NCBI GenBank assembly: GCA_023436715.1
Contig: JAEZIJ010000097.1
Coordinates: 1-42,035, forward strand
Source of the DNA: Acidobacteriota bacterium
Lineage (GTDB): Bacteria; Acidobacteriota; Terriglobia; Bryobacterales; Bryobacteraceae
Direction of reading: 5' to 3'
Length of the DNA stretch: 42,035 nt
Shown here: piece after piece, positions 16,627 through 24,360 of the stretch
Layout of the letters: the number at the start of each line of letters is the position of its first letter
Numbering within the stretch: position 1 is the first letter of the stretch
Program-made: the position numbers and the translations under genes
The notes under the pieces: generated by a model
Seen by the model: only the letters and a program-made list of their open reading frames with translations
Database searches by the model: none
What the model was told of the DNA's origin: nothing

Positions 16627-18033
16627 TTACCCGCACAACACTTTGTAATCTTTCTTCCCGTTCGCAGTTAGAGGAAGAGAATTTATGGCCGAAACGATGA
16701 CGAATTTCGGCAGTAACTTCAGGCTCCTTGCCAGGTATCCCGACACAGCCGCCGGATCGACATCACCTTTAGCCTCGATGAAGACCCGCAACTGCTGATT
16801 GCCTTCGACGACGGCGGCGCGCAGCGGGAATGTGGACTCGAGTTCGTTCTCCACCTCGGCGAGACTGATGCGGCGTCCAAACAGCTTGGCGAAGCGTTTC
16901 AGCCGCCCCGTAAGGTAGAAGAAACCGTCGGAGTCGCGTTCGACCAGGTCGCCGGTATGCAGAACACCCTTGAGCTCGTCGCCGAGTGCGAGTGCCTGGG
17001 CCGAATCCGCGTAGCCCATCATTACGTTGGGACCCGTGTATACGAGTTCGCTCGCATCCATGCCGGGGACGGCCGCCACGTCCATCCGTCCGCCAGGGAT
17101 GGCGATGCCGATCGACCCGATCTTTTCTCCCAGCGTTTCATGCGGTACGTACGCAATGCGGGCTGTAGCCTCCGTCTGGCCATACATGATGTACAGCCGA
17201 ACGCGCGCGTTCACCGCCTTGAGGTGAAATGCCCGGATCAGTTCGCGGCGGAGCCCGCCGCCCGCCTGGGTCATTGTGCGAAGTGACGGGTGAGACGCCG
17301 GCTCGAATCCGAGCCGGTCGAGCGTCTCGTACATGTAGGGTACGCCCGCGAAGGAGGTGCATTGCGCGCCGTTGAAGTCAGTCCAGAATTCCGGGCGCAG
17401 AAATGAGTGAGCGGTGAGGACCACCGTGCCGCCGGCCAACAGGTGCGAATTAATCAGCGACAGCCCATAGGAATAGTACATCGGCAGGCCCTGGATGGAG
17501 CGTTCGCTTTCATCCAGCCCGAGGTACGTGACGATGGATCGGGCGTTGGCCAGTACGTTCTTCAGAGTCAGGCGGACTAACTTCGGTGTGCCGGTCGAAC
17601 CGGAAGTCGTCAGCAGCAGCGCCAGATCCGGATGGGCGGGCGGGTCCGCCTCGTACACAGGCAGAGTACATATCCTGTATCGCGTGCCGTCGAATACTTC
17701 CTCCGAAGACGCCTGCTCCGGCGCTGCCGTCCCGGGGGGGACGAGCATGGTTCGCGGGCGGTAGGCTTCAATCAGCCGCTTCGGCGGTTCGTTGCCAAAC
17801 GGTTCCAGCAGGCACACCGGGATCGAGGCTTCGAGACAGGCGAGGTAGAGCACGATGGAATCGATCGTGTTCGTCGAGACCAGGAACGTGACCGAGCCCT
17901 CCGCTTGCCGCGTCAGCTGTTCGGCGGCGGCTCCCACCCGCTCCCTCAGGCAGCCATAGCTGATGCCGGAGCCGTCCCGGCAGTCCAGTATCGCCAGAGA
18001 GGAGGAGTCGTGCGCTTCCAGCAGGTCAATCAT
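16627..18033 (-). CDS. AMP-forming acyl ligase (ANL superfamily)
   Basis: This 468-residue adenylate-forming enzyme has the P-loop TTSGSTGTPK at 142-151, MYGQTEATARI, YTGPNVMMGYA, LHTGDLVERDSDGFFYLTGR with the hinge, and LPLTANGKKDY near the end with the catalytic lysine at about 460. It is shorter than acyl-CoA synthetases (about 500-550) and close to the size of ACP-loading ligases. Its start overlaps the ACP stop by 4 bp (ATGA), so loading of that ACP is the likely task. The acid activated is unknown: a hydroxy, amino or short acyl acid for sugar decoration would fit. Confidence 0.85.
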   Translation of the reverse strand: MIDLLEAHDSSSLAILDCRDGSGISYGCLRERVGAAAEQLTRQAEGSVTFLVSTNTIDSIVLYLACLEASIPVCLLEPFGNEPPKRLIEAYRPRTMLVPPGTAAPEQASSEEVFDGTRYRICTLPVYEADPPAHPDLALLLTTSGSTGTPKLVRLTLKNVLANARSIVTYLGLDESERSIQGLPMYYSYGLSLINSHLLAGGTVVLTAHSFLRPEFWTDFNGAQCTSFAGVPYMYETLDRLGFEPASHPSLRTMTQAGGGLRRELIRAFHLKAVNARVRLYIMYGQTEATARIAYVPHETLGEKIGSIGIAIPGGRMDVAAVPGMDASELVYTGPNVMMGYADSAQALALGDELKGVLHTGDLVERDSDGFFYLTGRLKRFAKLFGRRISLAEVENELESTFPLRAAVVEGNQQLRVFIEAKGDVDPAAVSGYLARSLKLLPKFVIVSAINSLPLTANGKKDYKVLCG

Positions 18034-18296
18034 GCGCTGGCCGCTTCGCTCGAAACCTGTTTCTGCCGGATGTATGCGGCGAGTTTGTTGATGGAATCGA
18101 AGTTCTCCATCGTAATTTCGTGCTGTTGCACTTTGATCCCGAACTCAGATTCGATATACGCCACGAGTTCGGCGATCCCCATGGAGTCGATCAGCCCTTC
18201 GCTGATGAAGGACGTATCGAAGTCATACGCGACGCCCTCTTCGACGAATAGCAGGTTTTCCGTCAGGTACTGCTGGATTCGGACTTCCAGTTTCAT
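18030..18296 (-). CDS. Acyl carrier protein
   Basis: This 88-residue protein folds as a four-helix acyl carrier protein by pattern: FDTSFISEGLIDSMGIAELVAYIESEFGI. Ser38 in LIDSMG is the phosphopantetheine attachment site. GTGAGG lies 8 nt before the ATG and fixes the start; the frame is open to 18491 but that part is repeat DNA. Stand-alone ACPs translated together with an AMP ligase carry an activated acyl group for transfer. Here it is the first gene after a roughly 290-bp repeat-bearing gap in the polysaccharide operon. Confidence 0.88.
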   Translation of the reverse strand: MKLEVRIQQYLTENLLFVEEGVAYDFDTSFISEGLIDSMGIAELVAYIESEFGIKVQQHEITMENFDSINKLAAYIRQKQVSSEAASA

Positions 18297-18583
18297 TGCG
18301 TTTGCCTCACGATAGTGCTGATATTTGATCCGGTCACCGGGGCTGGCAGCGCCCTCAAAGTCGGCCAAACCGCTCCGTTGAAAATCACCGGCCGCGCCTC
18401 CGCGGATCCGCCAAACCGCTCCCTTACGGTCGCGGCTCTGAAACGGCACTAAACCGAGCCGCGACCGTGAGGGAGCGGTCCTGCCCGCCATGCGGCACTC
18501 CGTTGAAAGTCACCGTTGCCGGGGGACCAGCCACGGGCGCCCGCTGCCGGCGGCGGCAACTTCGCGCCGGCTTCCAATCGCTG
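18297..18583. repeat. Dispersed GC-rich repeat cluster with 23-bp hairpin
   Basis: There is no gene in this gap inside the operon. It contains a strong inverted repeat: arms 18416-18438 and 18456-18478 match at 22 of 23 positions around a 17-nt loop. CGCTCCGTTGAAAATCACCG at 18371-18390 recurs exactly at 41911-41930, and a variant (ACTCCGTTGAAAGTCACCG) lies at 18496-18514. The bases after the hairpin (GGAGCGGTCCTGCC) occur inverted next to the 41911 copy. I read this as a REP-like or MITE-like family; short open frames across it are artefacts. The hairpin could attenuate transcription into the ACP gene. Confidence 0.75.
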
Positions 18584-19990
18584 TTACCCCACGCGCCGGC
18601 GACCAACTTCCAGAATCACGGGCGGCGCGGCCGCACGCGAAGACCACATTGAAGACGAGGCGACCCCGCAAATCCAGGCGAAGCATAGAGAATTGGCCGG
18701 GATATATAGGTTGAAATCGACGACGCTGTGCAGGAGAATTGCCGCCATTGAGGCCAGGCAGGCTACGGCCATGGCGCGGCCACCCGGGCTGGCATGCCGC
18801 TTCGCGGCGCGGATCGCCCCGATCAGTACGCCTGCTACCAGCGTTCCCGCAGCGACGAACCCGACTACACCGAGTTCCGCGAGGTACTGAAGATAATCGT
18901 TGTGGGCGAAGTCATCGGTGACGAGCGGCCAGGATTTCTTATAGCGCATGAAACCCGACTCATAGCATCCCAATCCGCACCCGAAGACGGGATAGGCGCG
19001 AATGACAGGGAGAGTCTCTTTCCAAAGCTCGATCCGCTCCGTTCTCCCCGCCGGATCGGCTACCGAAAGCCTGCCGAACCGCTCGATCAGGTCACTCGGG
19101 GCCAGGAACAGGAACCCGCACAGAACCAGGACCAGGCAGGCAAGGGCGCCTGCGCCGCGCAGCACCGGCTTCCCCTCGCGGCCGCGGCCCGGGAGTCCCC
19201 ACACGAGTATCCCCACTCCGCTCACGAAGAGCGAGAACAGCGCGGCGATGAAGCCCATTCTTGAAAGCGAGTGTACGATTCCGAGTAGCATGAGAAGCGC
19301 CGCGGCAATGCCGGCACATGCAAGCGCAGCCGGACGTACCGGAGAGTGCCAGCGCGACCGCGCCTCGTAAAGCGCAGCGAACGGGTACACGGCTGCAAAG
19401 GGCAGAATCATTTCGAGCACTCCCGCATAGTGATTGCGATTCACGTAGGTGCCGTGCGCAACCGAGCGAGCCGTGTAGTATTGCGCAAGCCCGAGAACGG
19501 CTTCCAGCGTGCCCAACAGCATCAGGGGCAGTACGGGCCGCCACCGGTGGTTTCCGGACCGCCAGCAGGCTTCGCGCACCAAAAGGAACACCAGCGCGCA
19601 GGCCGCGAACCGGAGCGCGTGCTGAAGCGTTTCCACGGGAACGATGCTCAGCGAAGCGAACCACACCGGTTTGAGAACGGCGGAGGCGGACTCAATCACG
19701 TGCGCCGCCTGTGGACTGAATACCCGAAGAGCCGGCAAAGGCATGGGCAAGAACTGAAACGCCGCATAGCAGGGCAGCAGAACCGCCGGCCAAAGCACCG
19801 CTTTGGGAGGAGCGGGAGCGCGTTCGGACGAAGACGAGAACAGCCAATAAGCCATCGCTAGCAAGGCCAGCCCCGCAGTGCTGATTCGCCATTCCAGGCG
19901 TTCCGCGCCGCCATTCTGTAACACGGCGTACGATACGGCCAGCCCCATCCCGGCCAGGAGGAGTCCACTTCCACCGGTGCCCACGGTCAC
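18584..19990 (-). CDS. O-antigen ligase/polymerase-like membrane protein (Wzy/WaaL family), copy 2
   Basis: This protein of about 468 residues has roughly twelve hydrophobic helices. VNRNHYAGVLEMILPFA and the loop FGCGLGCYESGFMRYKKSW, then VTDDFAHNDYLQYLAELGVVG, match the O-antigen ligase family; HNDYLQYLAE is the hallmark. The start shown is GTG at 19990, with GAGG 5 nt upstream, 19 bp after the kinase stop. An ATG at 20062 would overlap the kinase gene by 53 bp and has no ribosome-binding site. The gene directly follows the export/kinase pair, so it may be the polymerase, with the other copy (8825-10093) a ligase, or the reverse. Confidence 0.8.
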   Translation of the reverse strand: MTVGTGGSGLLLAGMGLAVSYAVLQNGGAERLEWRISTAGLALLAMAYWLFSSSSERAPAPPKAVLWPAVLLPCYAAFQFLPMPLPALRVFSPQAAHVIESASAVLKPVWFASLSIVPVETLQHALRFAACALVFLLVREACWRSGNHRWRPVLPLMLLGTLEAVLGLAQYYTARSVAHGTYVNRNHYAGVLEMILPFAAVYPFAALYEARSRWHSPVRPAALACAGIAAALLMLLGIVHSLSRMGFIAALFSLFVSGVGILVWGLPGRGREGKPVLRGAGALACLVLVLCGFLFLAPSDLIERFGRLSVADPAGRTERIELWKETLPVIRAYPVFGCGLGCYESGFMRYKKSWPLVTDDFAHNDYLQYLAELGVVGFVAAGTLVAGVLIGAIRAAKRHASPGGRAMAVACLASMAAILLHSVVDFNLYIPANSLCFAWICGVASSSMWSSRAAAPPVILEVGRRRVG

Positions 19991-20009
19991 GGTTGCCTCG
20001 GCGTGCGCG

Positions 20010-22337
20010 CTAAGACTTCTTGTAATAACGTTTGTAGCTCTCGTAGTACTTGCCGTAACCATAGGTACTCGTGTGCTTCGGATTCCAGTTGTTCAGAATC
20101 GTCCCGAGGACCTTTGTGCCGTCTTCCGAGAAACGCTGGCGAGCAAGCGCTGCCGCCTCCAGCGTTGTCTGCTCCGCCCGAACGACCAGGATCACCGCGT
20201 CGGCGCAGCGACCCAGCACGCGAGCGTCCGGCATCTGGAGCATGGGAGGCGAATCGATCAACACCATGTCCACCTCCTCACGGGCGCGCCTGATCAACTC
20301 CGGGAGTTGTGGCGAGTACAAAAGGTGCGTGTGGGAAGACGACCCGCTCGGCAACACGAAGAGATTGCGTATCCCGGTGCTCTGGGAGACAACGGGAGGC
20401 CCGTGCGGGTCTCCAAGGAGGTCGCTCAGGCCGGTGCTGTTGTCCAATCCAAAGACGTCGTGCAAGCGGGGCCGGCGCAGGTCGCCGTCAATGAGCAGCA
20501 CTTCGCGGTTCACCTCGGCCAGAGCGATGGCCAGATTGCACGTTACCGTGGTCTTCCCTTCCCCCGGACTCGCACTCGTGACCACAAGGACTCGTGGGCA
20601 GTCTCCGTTCTGGCTGGAGAAGAGTATCGAGGTCAGGGCGGCTCTGAAGGAATCCGCGAACACAGAGTGCCGGTGCTCAGAAAGCAGGATTGCGGGGTCG
20701 GCGCGCCGCGGCTGTTTGCCCGCCTGCTGCAGTGAGAGTTCGCTTGAAGCGCCGTTGCTGCCGCCGTTCGCCGCTCGCAGGAGGCGGCGCTGCTTGCGGT
20801 CAGGGTCCGAGTCGATGGACGGAATGACAGCCAGTTCGCACACATTCAGAAACATCGCCGTCTCGCCCGGCTCCTGAATGCTGCGATCGGTCCGCTCGCG
20901 TATGATCACCAGCACGAAACCGAATCCCATGCCGGCAAGGAGACCTAGAGCGGCATTCACCTGAAGACTGGGCTTATAGGGTGCCCTGGGCGCCTTCGCA
21001 GCATCGATGACCCGGATATTACTGGCGCGCAGTGCGGATACCAGGCCGGCTTCCTTGACACGCTGAAACATGGAGTCGTACAACTGCCGCGTGGTGTCGA
21101 CTTCCCGCTTGAGAATGTTGTAATGGGCGATCTTCCCCGCCTGCTCCGAGACAGCCCGGCTCTGCGCCGTGTAATCCGCGGCGAGCAAATTCTCCCTGCG
21201 CCGGGCGGCGTCGTATTCGTGCTTGATCCTTTCGATTGTGTTCGCACGTTCCCTGTTCCGCGCTGTTTCGAGCGTGGCAACCTGGGCCTGGAGCTTGAGG
21301 ACCTTGGGATGCGCGGAAGTCAGAGTGGAGGTCAGTTCGGCCAGTTGCCGGCGCAAGTCGGTGATCTTAGTCTGATAGTCCCTGAGCGTGACGTTATCGA
21401 GGGTCTCCGGCAAGGCGTCCGGAGAAGCTGAGGCCGCCAGTTCGTAGCTCGACTGCTTGATAACGCGGTCCGCCGTCGCTTTCAACAGCTCCTGCTGGAG
21501 TTGCCGGAGCTTTTCCTCCGCCACGTTATCCTTTTCCGACGTGATCAGGAGCCCCGATCCCCTTGCGTAACGCTGGAGTTGCTCTTCGGATGTTTCGAGT
21601 TTCGTTTTCAGGTCACGGAGCTGGCGGGTGAGCCACTCGCCGGTGTATTGGTTCGTTTGCCAGCGAGCCTCCAGATTCTGGTCGATGAACTCGGACGCAA
21701 GGACATTGGCAAAATCGACGGCGAGTTGAGGATCGGTAGAGTCTACAAAGGTTTCCACCAGCCGCGTATTTGTCTGCGCACGAACCTTCAGGCTCCCGGC
21801 GGCAGCACTGAGCATCCGTTCCCGAGTATCTCCCGCTTTCGGTTGTGCGAGGCCGAACGCTTTGCGCCACGCCGCCAGCCGGCCCGGAGCCTGCTCCGGA
21901 ATGGGACGCGTGTCGCGCTTCAGGCGGGCGATCACCCGCTCGATCAGCGTCTGGCTCTGCAGGATTCTCACTTGTGTTTGCAGATCGTACTCGGGCGAGG
22001 ACTGCGTGTCCGAGTTCGGATTCACGTCGCGCATGTTCAGGAAGTTTTCGTTCACCGCCTGGATTTCCAGCGATGCGCGAGCTTGGAACACCGGGGTCTG
22101 CGGGAGCGTAATCAGGATTCCCGCGACAGCTCCCACAAAGGATGCGAGCAGCAGCGCACCTTTGCGGCGGCGCAGGATGCTCCAGTAGTAGAGCAGGCTG
22201 CCCGAGGCGGCCTCTCCCCCCGGTTCCTGATCGGAGTTCTGGCGAGAATAGAATGGTGCCGCCAATCCGTCTCCGGAGTTGGTAAAAGGAGCCGGATTTC
22301 GTTCCAAGTCGCCGGCCGGCAATTGAGGATAGTTCAT
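20010..22337 (-). CDS. Wzc-like polysaccharide co-polymerase with tyrosine autokinase
   Basis: This 775-residue bacterial tyrosine kinase has a membrane segment near 65-85 and a Wzz-type domain after it. A long coiled-coil periplasmic part follows at about 190-440 (LRDLKTKLETSEEQLQRYA and similar), with a second membrane segment at about 460-480. The cytoplasmic kinase has Walker A SASPGEGKTT (Lys595), Walker A' LLIDGD (614-619) and Walker B VLIDSPP (692-698). Seven tyrosines lie in the last 17 residues, the usual autophosphorylation cluster. It controls chain length and export together with the Wza-like protein encoded just upstream (12-bp gap). No cognate phosphatase is in the window. Confidence 0.92.
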   Translation of the reverse strand: MNYPQLPAGDLERNPAPFTNSGDGLAAPFYSRQNSDQEPGGEAASGSLLYYWSILRRRKGALLLASFVGAVAGILITLPQTPVFQARASLEIQAVNENFLNMRDVNPNSDTQSSPEYDLQTQVRILQSQTLIERVIARLKRDTRPIPEQAPGRLAAWRKAFGLAQPKAGDTRERMLSAAAGSLKVRAQTNTRLVETFVDSTDPQLAVDFANVLASEFIDQNLEARWQTNQYTGEWLTRQLRDLKTKLETSEEQLQRYARGSGLLITSEKDNVAEEKLRQLQQELLKATADRVIKQSSYELAASASPDALPETLDNVTLRDYQTKITDLRRQLAELTSTLTSAHPKVLKLQAQVATLETARNRERANTIERIKHEYDAARRRENLLAADYTAQSRAVSEQAGKIAHYNILKREVDTTRQLYDSMFQRVKEAGLVSALRASNIRVIDAAKAPRAPYKPSLQVNAALGLLAGMGFGFVLVIIRERTDRSIQEPGETAMFLNVCELAVIPSIDSDPDRKQRRLLRAANGGSNGASSELSLQQAGKQPRRADPAILLSEHRHSVFADSFRAALTSILFSSQNGDCPRVLVVTSASPGEGKTTVTCNLAIALAEVNREVLLIDGDLRRPRLHDVFGLDNSTGLSDLLGDPHGPPVVSQSTGIRNLFVLPSGSSSHTHLLYSPQLPELIRRAREEVDMVLIDSPPMLQMPDARVLGRCADAVILVVRAEQTTLEAAALARQRFSEDGTKVLGTILNNWNPKHTSTYGYGKYYESYKRYYKKS

Positions 22338-22349
22338 TTAAGCCTCGGA

Positions 22350-23294
22350 CTATCTGCGCCAGATAACAAGTCCTGTTCCGATTTGGATGGCAGACTCCAG
22401 AGCGCGGATCGCCGCCCGGGTCGGCACGCTGGACGGAATGAAGAGTATGTCGTCCGGCTTCAGCGCCACGTCCTCGGCTTTGCTCTGGAGAATCATCTTG
22501 ACGTTGACCGGAATCTCCTCCCGGCCGGTGGAGCCGCGAGCCGGGCGCAGGATCCGTGAGTTCTGCGTTGAGGCCGCGCGATCGGCCCCCCCGGCAAGAG
22601 CAAGCGCCTGCAAGACCGTCATTGATTCGCGCTCATTCAGGACGAATCCGCCGGACCGCATCACCTGGCCTGTGACATAGATCATCTCCGCCCGCGGAAC
22701 CGAGATCACATCGTTCGGGCGGATAACAATGTTCTGTTCGGGGTTGCTCGCGCCGAGGATGGCTTTGAGCCTGACCTCGGCGACACTGAACTTGCCTGTC
22801 GGGTCGTCCGCGGCGCCCGGCACCGGAATGCGCCCCCACTCAAGGCCTCTCGTCACCTTTGCGATCGGTCCTGCGTCCTCGCTTAAACCGCCGGCCATCG
22901 AGAGCATCTCGACCAGTGTCTTTCGGCCCTGCAACTGATGGACGCCCGGGGTTCTGACGGCTCCGATCACGGATACCGGCTGGCTGCGGAATTCACTGAC
23001 TACGACGGAGACATCCGGGTTCTTGATGAACGGCCGCAACTGGGCAATCAGAGCGGACTCGAGCTCCTCGACGGTGAGGCCGCCTGCGCGAATCCGGCCG
23101 ACCATCGGCAGCCTTATGTAACCGTCCAGGCCGATACGGATCGGCTTCTCGCTGATTTCCTCGGCCTCAACGGCCCGAATCAGGATCTGGTCGTCCGGCC
23201 CGAGCACATAACTCCGGGACTGGGTGTCCTGCGGAAAACTCCAGGTGGCAAACGCCGCCGCCAGAATCAGCGCGGAACATATCTTCCGCATCAA
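22350..23294 (-). CDS. Wza-like polysaccharide export protein
   Basis: This 314-residue protein has a signal peptide at about 1-21 (MMRKICSALILAAAFATWSF) without a lipobox Cys at the cleavage site. A Poly_export domain follows (YVLGPDDQILIRAVEAEEIS, VGRIRAGGLTVEELES), then two SLBB-type beta-grasp units (VSVIGAVRTPGVHQL and MIYVTGQVMRSGGFVL). The C-terminal IQIGTGLVIWRR could be the outer-membrane helix seen in Wza. It forms the export channel together with the Wzc-like protein. Its start overlaps the TPR gene stop (ATGA). Lack of a lipid anchor distinguishes it from E. coli Wza and is seen in other phyla. Confidence 0.9.
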   Translation of the reverse strand: MMRKICSALILAAAFATWSFPQDTQSRSYVLGPDDQILIRAVEAEEISEKPIRIGLDGYIRLPMVGRIRAGGLTVEELESALIAQLRPFIKNPDVSVVVSEFRSQPVSVIGAVRTPGVHQLQGRKTLVEMLSMAGGLSEDAGPIAKVTRGLEWGRIPVPGAADDPTGKFSVAEVRLKAILGASNPEQNIVIRPNDVISVPRAEMIYVTGQVMRSGGFVLNERESMTVLQALALAGGADRAASTQNSRILRPARGSTGREEIPVNVKMILQSKAEDVALKPDDILFIPSSVPTRAAIRALESAIQIGTGLVIWRR

Positions 23295-23962
23295 TAGCCT
23301 CCCTTGGCCGGCACGTACTCGTGAGCCTTCACCAGCCGAAGGTCATACTCGTTTCGAGCGGAGTCGTCGGCCAGCGAGCGGGCTTCCATCCAACTCCAGG
23401 CCAGACGTATATCCGCATCCGGCGCCGCGGAGAGCAAATGCCGGAAGTATGCTCTCGCGGCTCTGGGGCTTGGAGGAACGCCCTTTCTGAGCGCCGCCTC
23501 CGTCGTGACTCCCATGCGGTCATAGAGACCGAAGATGGCGGCATCGTAGTCGCGCACGGTTCCGAGTATCTGAGCGGCATAGGCGAGCGCGCGTTCGGTC
23601 TCGCCGGCACGGAAGCAGAAGTTCGCGGCCCGCATCAGAATCGGCGGCAGGCCCGGGCCGTACTCCAAGGCCCCGGCCAGGCAGCGCTCGGCCCGGTTGA
23701 TCTGTCCCGCTTCCAGCAGCGCTTCGGCCAGGTCGCACCAGCGATAGGCTGATGCCGGGTCACGGCGCAAGGCCCGCTCGAATATCGCCACCGCACCCTC
23801 GGGTCCGGCAAGAACACGGTCCCCGAGCCGCTCGTGAGCTATCTGGGCCAAATCGTCGCTGGACATCGTTGCTCCCGAAAAGGCCGCCATTATCGAGACG
23901 ACGGCCGTGATGCAGCTCGCCGGCAGGGCGAATCCGGTAACTACACGGTTCGAGTAGGTCAC
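23291..23962 (-). CDS. TPR-like protein, first gene of the polysaccharide operon
   Basis: This protein of about 223 residues has three or more helical repeats of TPR type (AVAIFERALRRDPASAYRWC, LAEALLEAGQINRAERCLAG, ETERALAYAAQIL). The start is uncertain. GTG 23962 gives a leader-like stretch (FALPASCITAVVSIMAAFSG); ATG 23866 has GGGAG 5 nt upstream but removes that stretch; ATG 24022 is also open, though codon usage looks non-coding there. The stop overlaps the export gene start by 4 bp. A periplasmic scaffold for the export machine is a fair guess; no enzymatic motif is seen. Confidence 0.6.
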   Translation of the reverse strand: MTYSNRVVTGFALPASCITAVVSIMAAFSGATMSSDDLAQIAHERLGDRVLAGPEGAVAIFERALRRDPASAYRWCDLAEALLEAGQINRAERCLAGALEYGPGLPPILMRAANFCFRAGETERALAYAAQILGTVRDYDAAIFGLYDRMGVTTEAALRKGVPPSPRAARAYFRHLLSAAPDADIRLAWSWMEARSLADDSARNEYDLRLVKAHEYVPAKGGY

Positions 23963-24360
23963 AAGTATTTGGGGAATAACTGGGCCAGCGGAGCGCTGAC
24001 GGTTCAACGCTCCTGAGTGCATCCCGGGCTAGCTGGACAGGAAGGGCATGCTACCGCCATATCGCCCCCATTCGAGGATTCCGCGAATGCTGTCCGCCGC
24101 CTCATGAGAACGTGATCACGTAGTGATCGCCGTTAGTATCTCTGTAACGTACATCGATGGGGGTTGTCAACCGGAAACCCGTAACGGCAACACGGCAAAG
24201 CCCTTTTAGTTTCAGACGATCACCGGCCATGGATCACACATGAATGGGTATTAGGGTGCTGAGATTTTCGTGGCTTCGTCCCCATCCCGGAGGGCAATAT
24301 CCAACCGTGCTGTTTAGGCGCGCCGGACGAATCGGGTCCGCTTTGAGAAAATAAGAGCAA
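23963..24360. promoter_or_regulatory. Divergent intergenic region, polysaccharide operon and helicase
   Basis: This is about 400 bp without a convincing gene. On the minus strand TTGACA (24165-24170) is followed after 17 bp by the weak -10 TTACAG (24142-24147). Downstream of the expected start point lies ACGTGATCACGT (24110-24121), a perfect 12-bp palindrome, with a second GTGATC half-site at 24123-24128 and further GATCAC copies at 24219 and 24233. ATTCG-N9-CGAAT lies at about 24070-24088. The palindrome is a plausible operator for the polysaccharide operon. No clear plus-strand promoter for the helicase gene was recognised. Confidence 0.5.

Noticed and set aside
18424..18606. Short open frame across the 18.4-kb repeat
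   Set aside because: Its sequence is entirely made of the dispersed repeat and its hairpin; no start signal.
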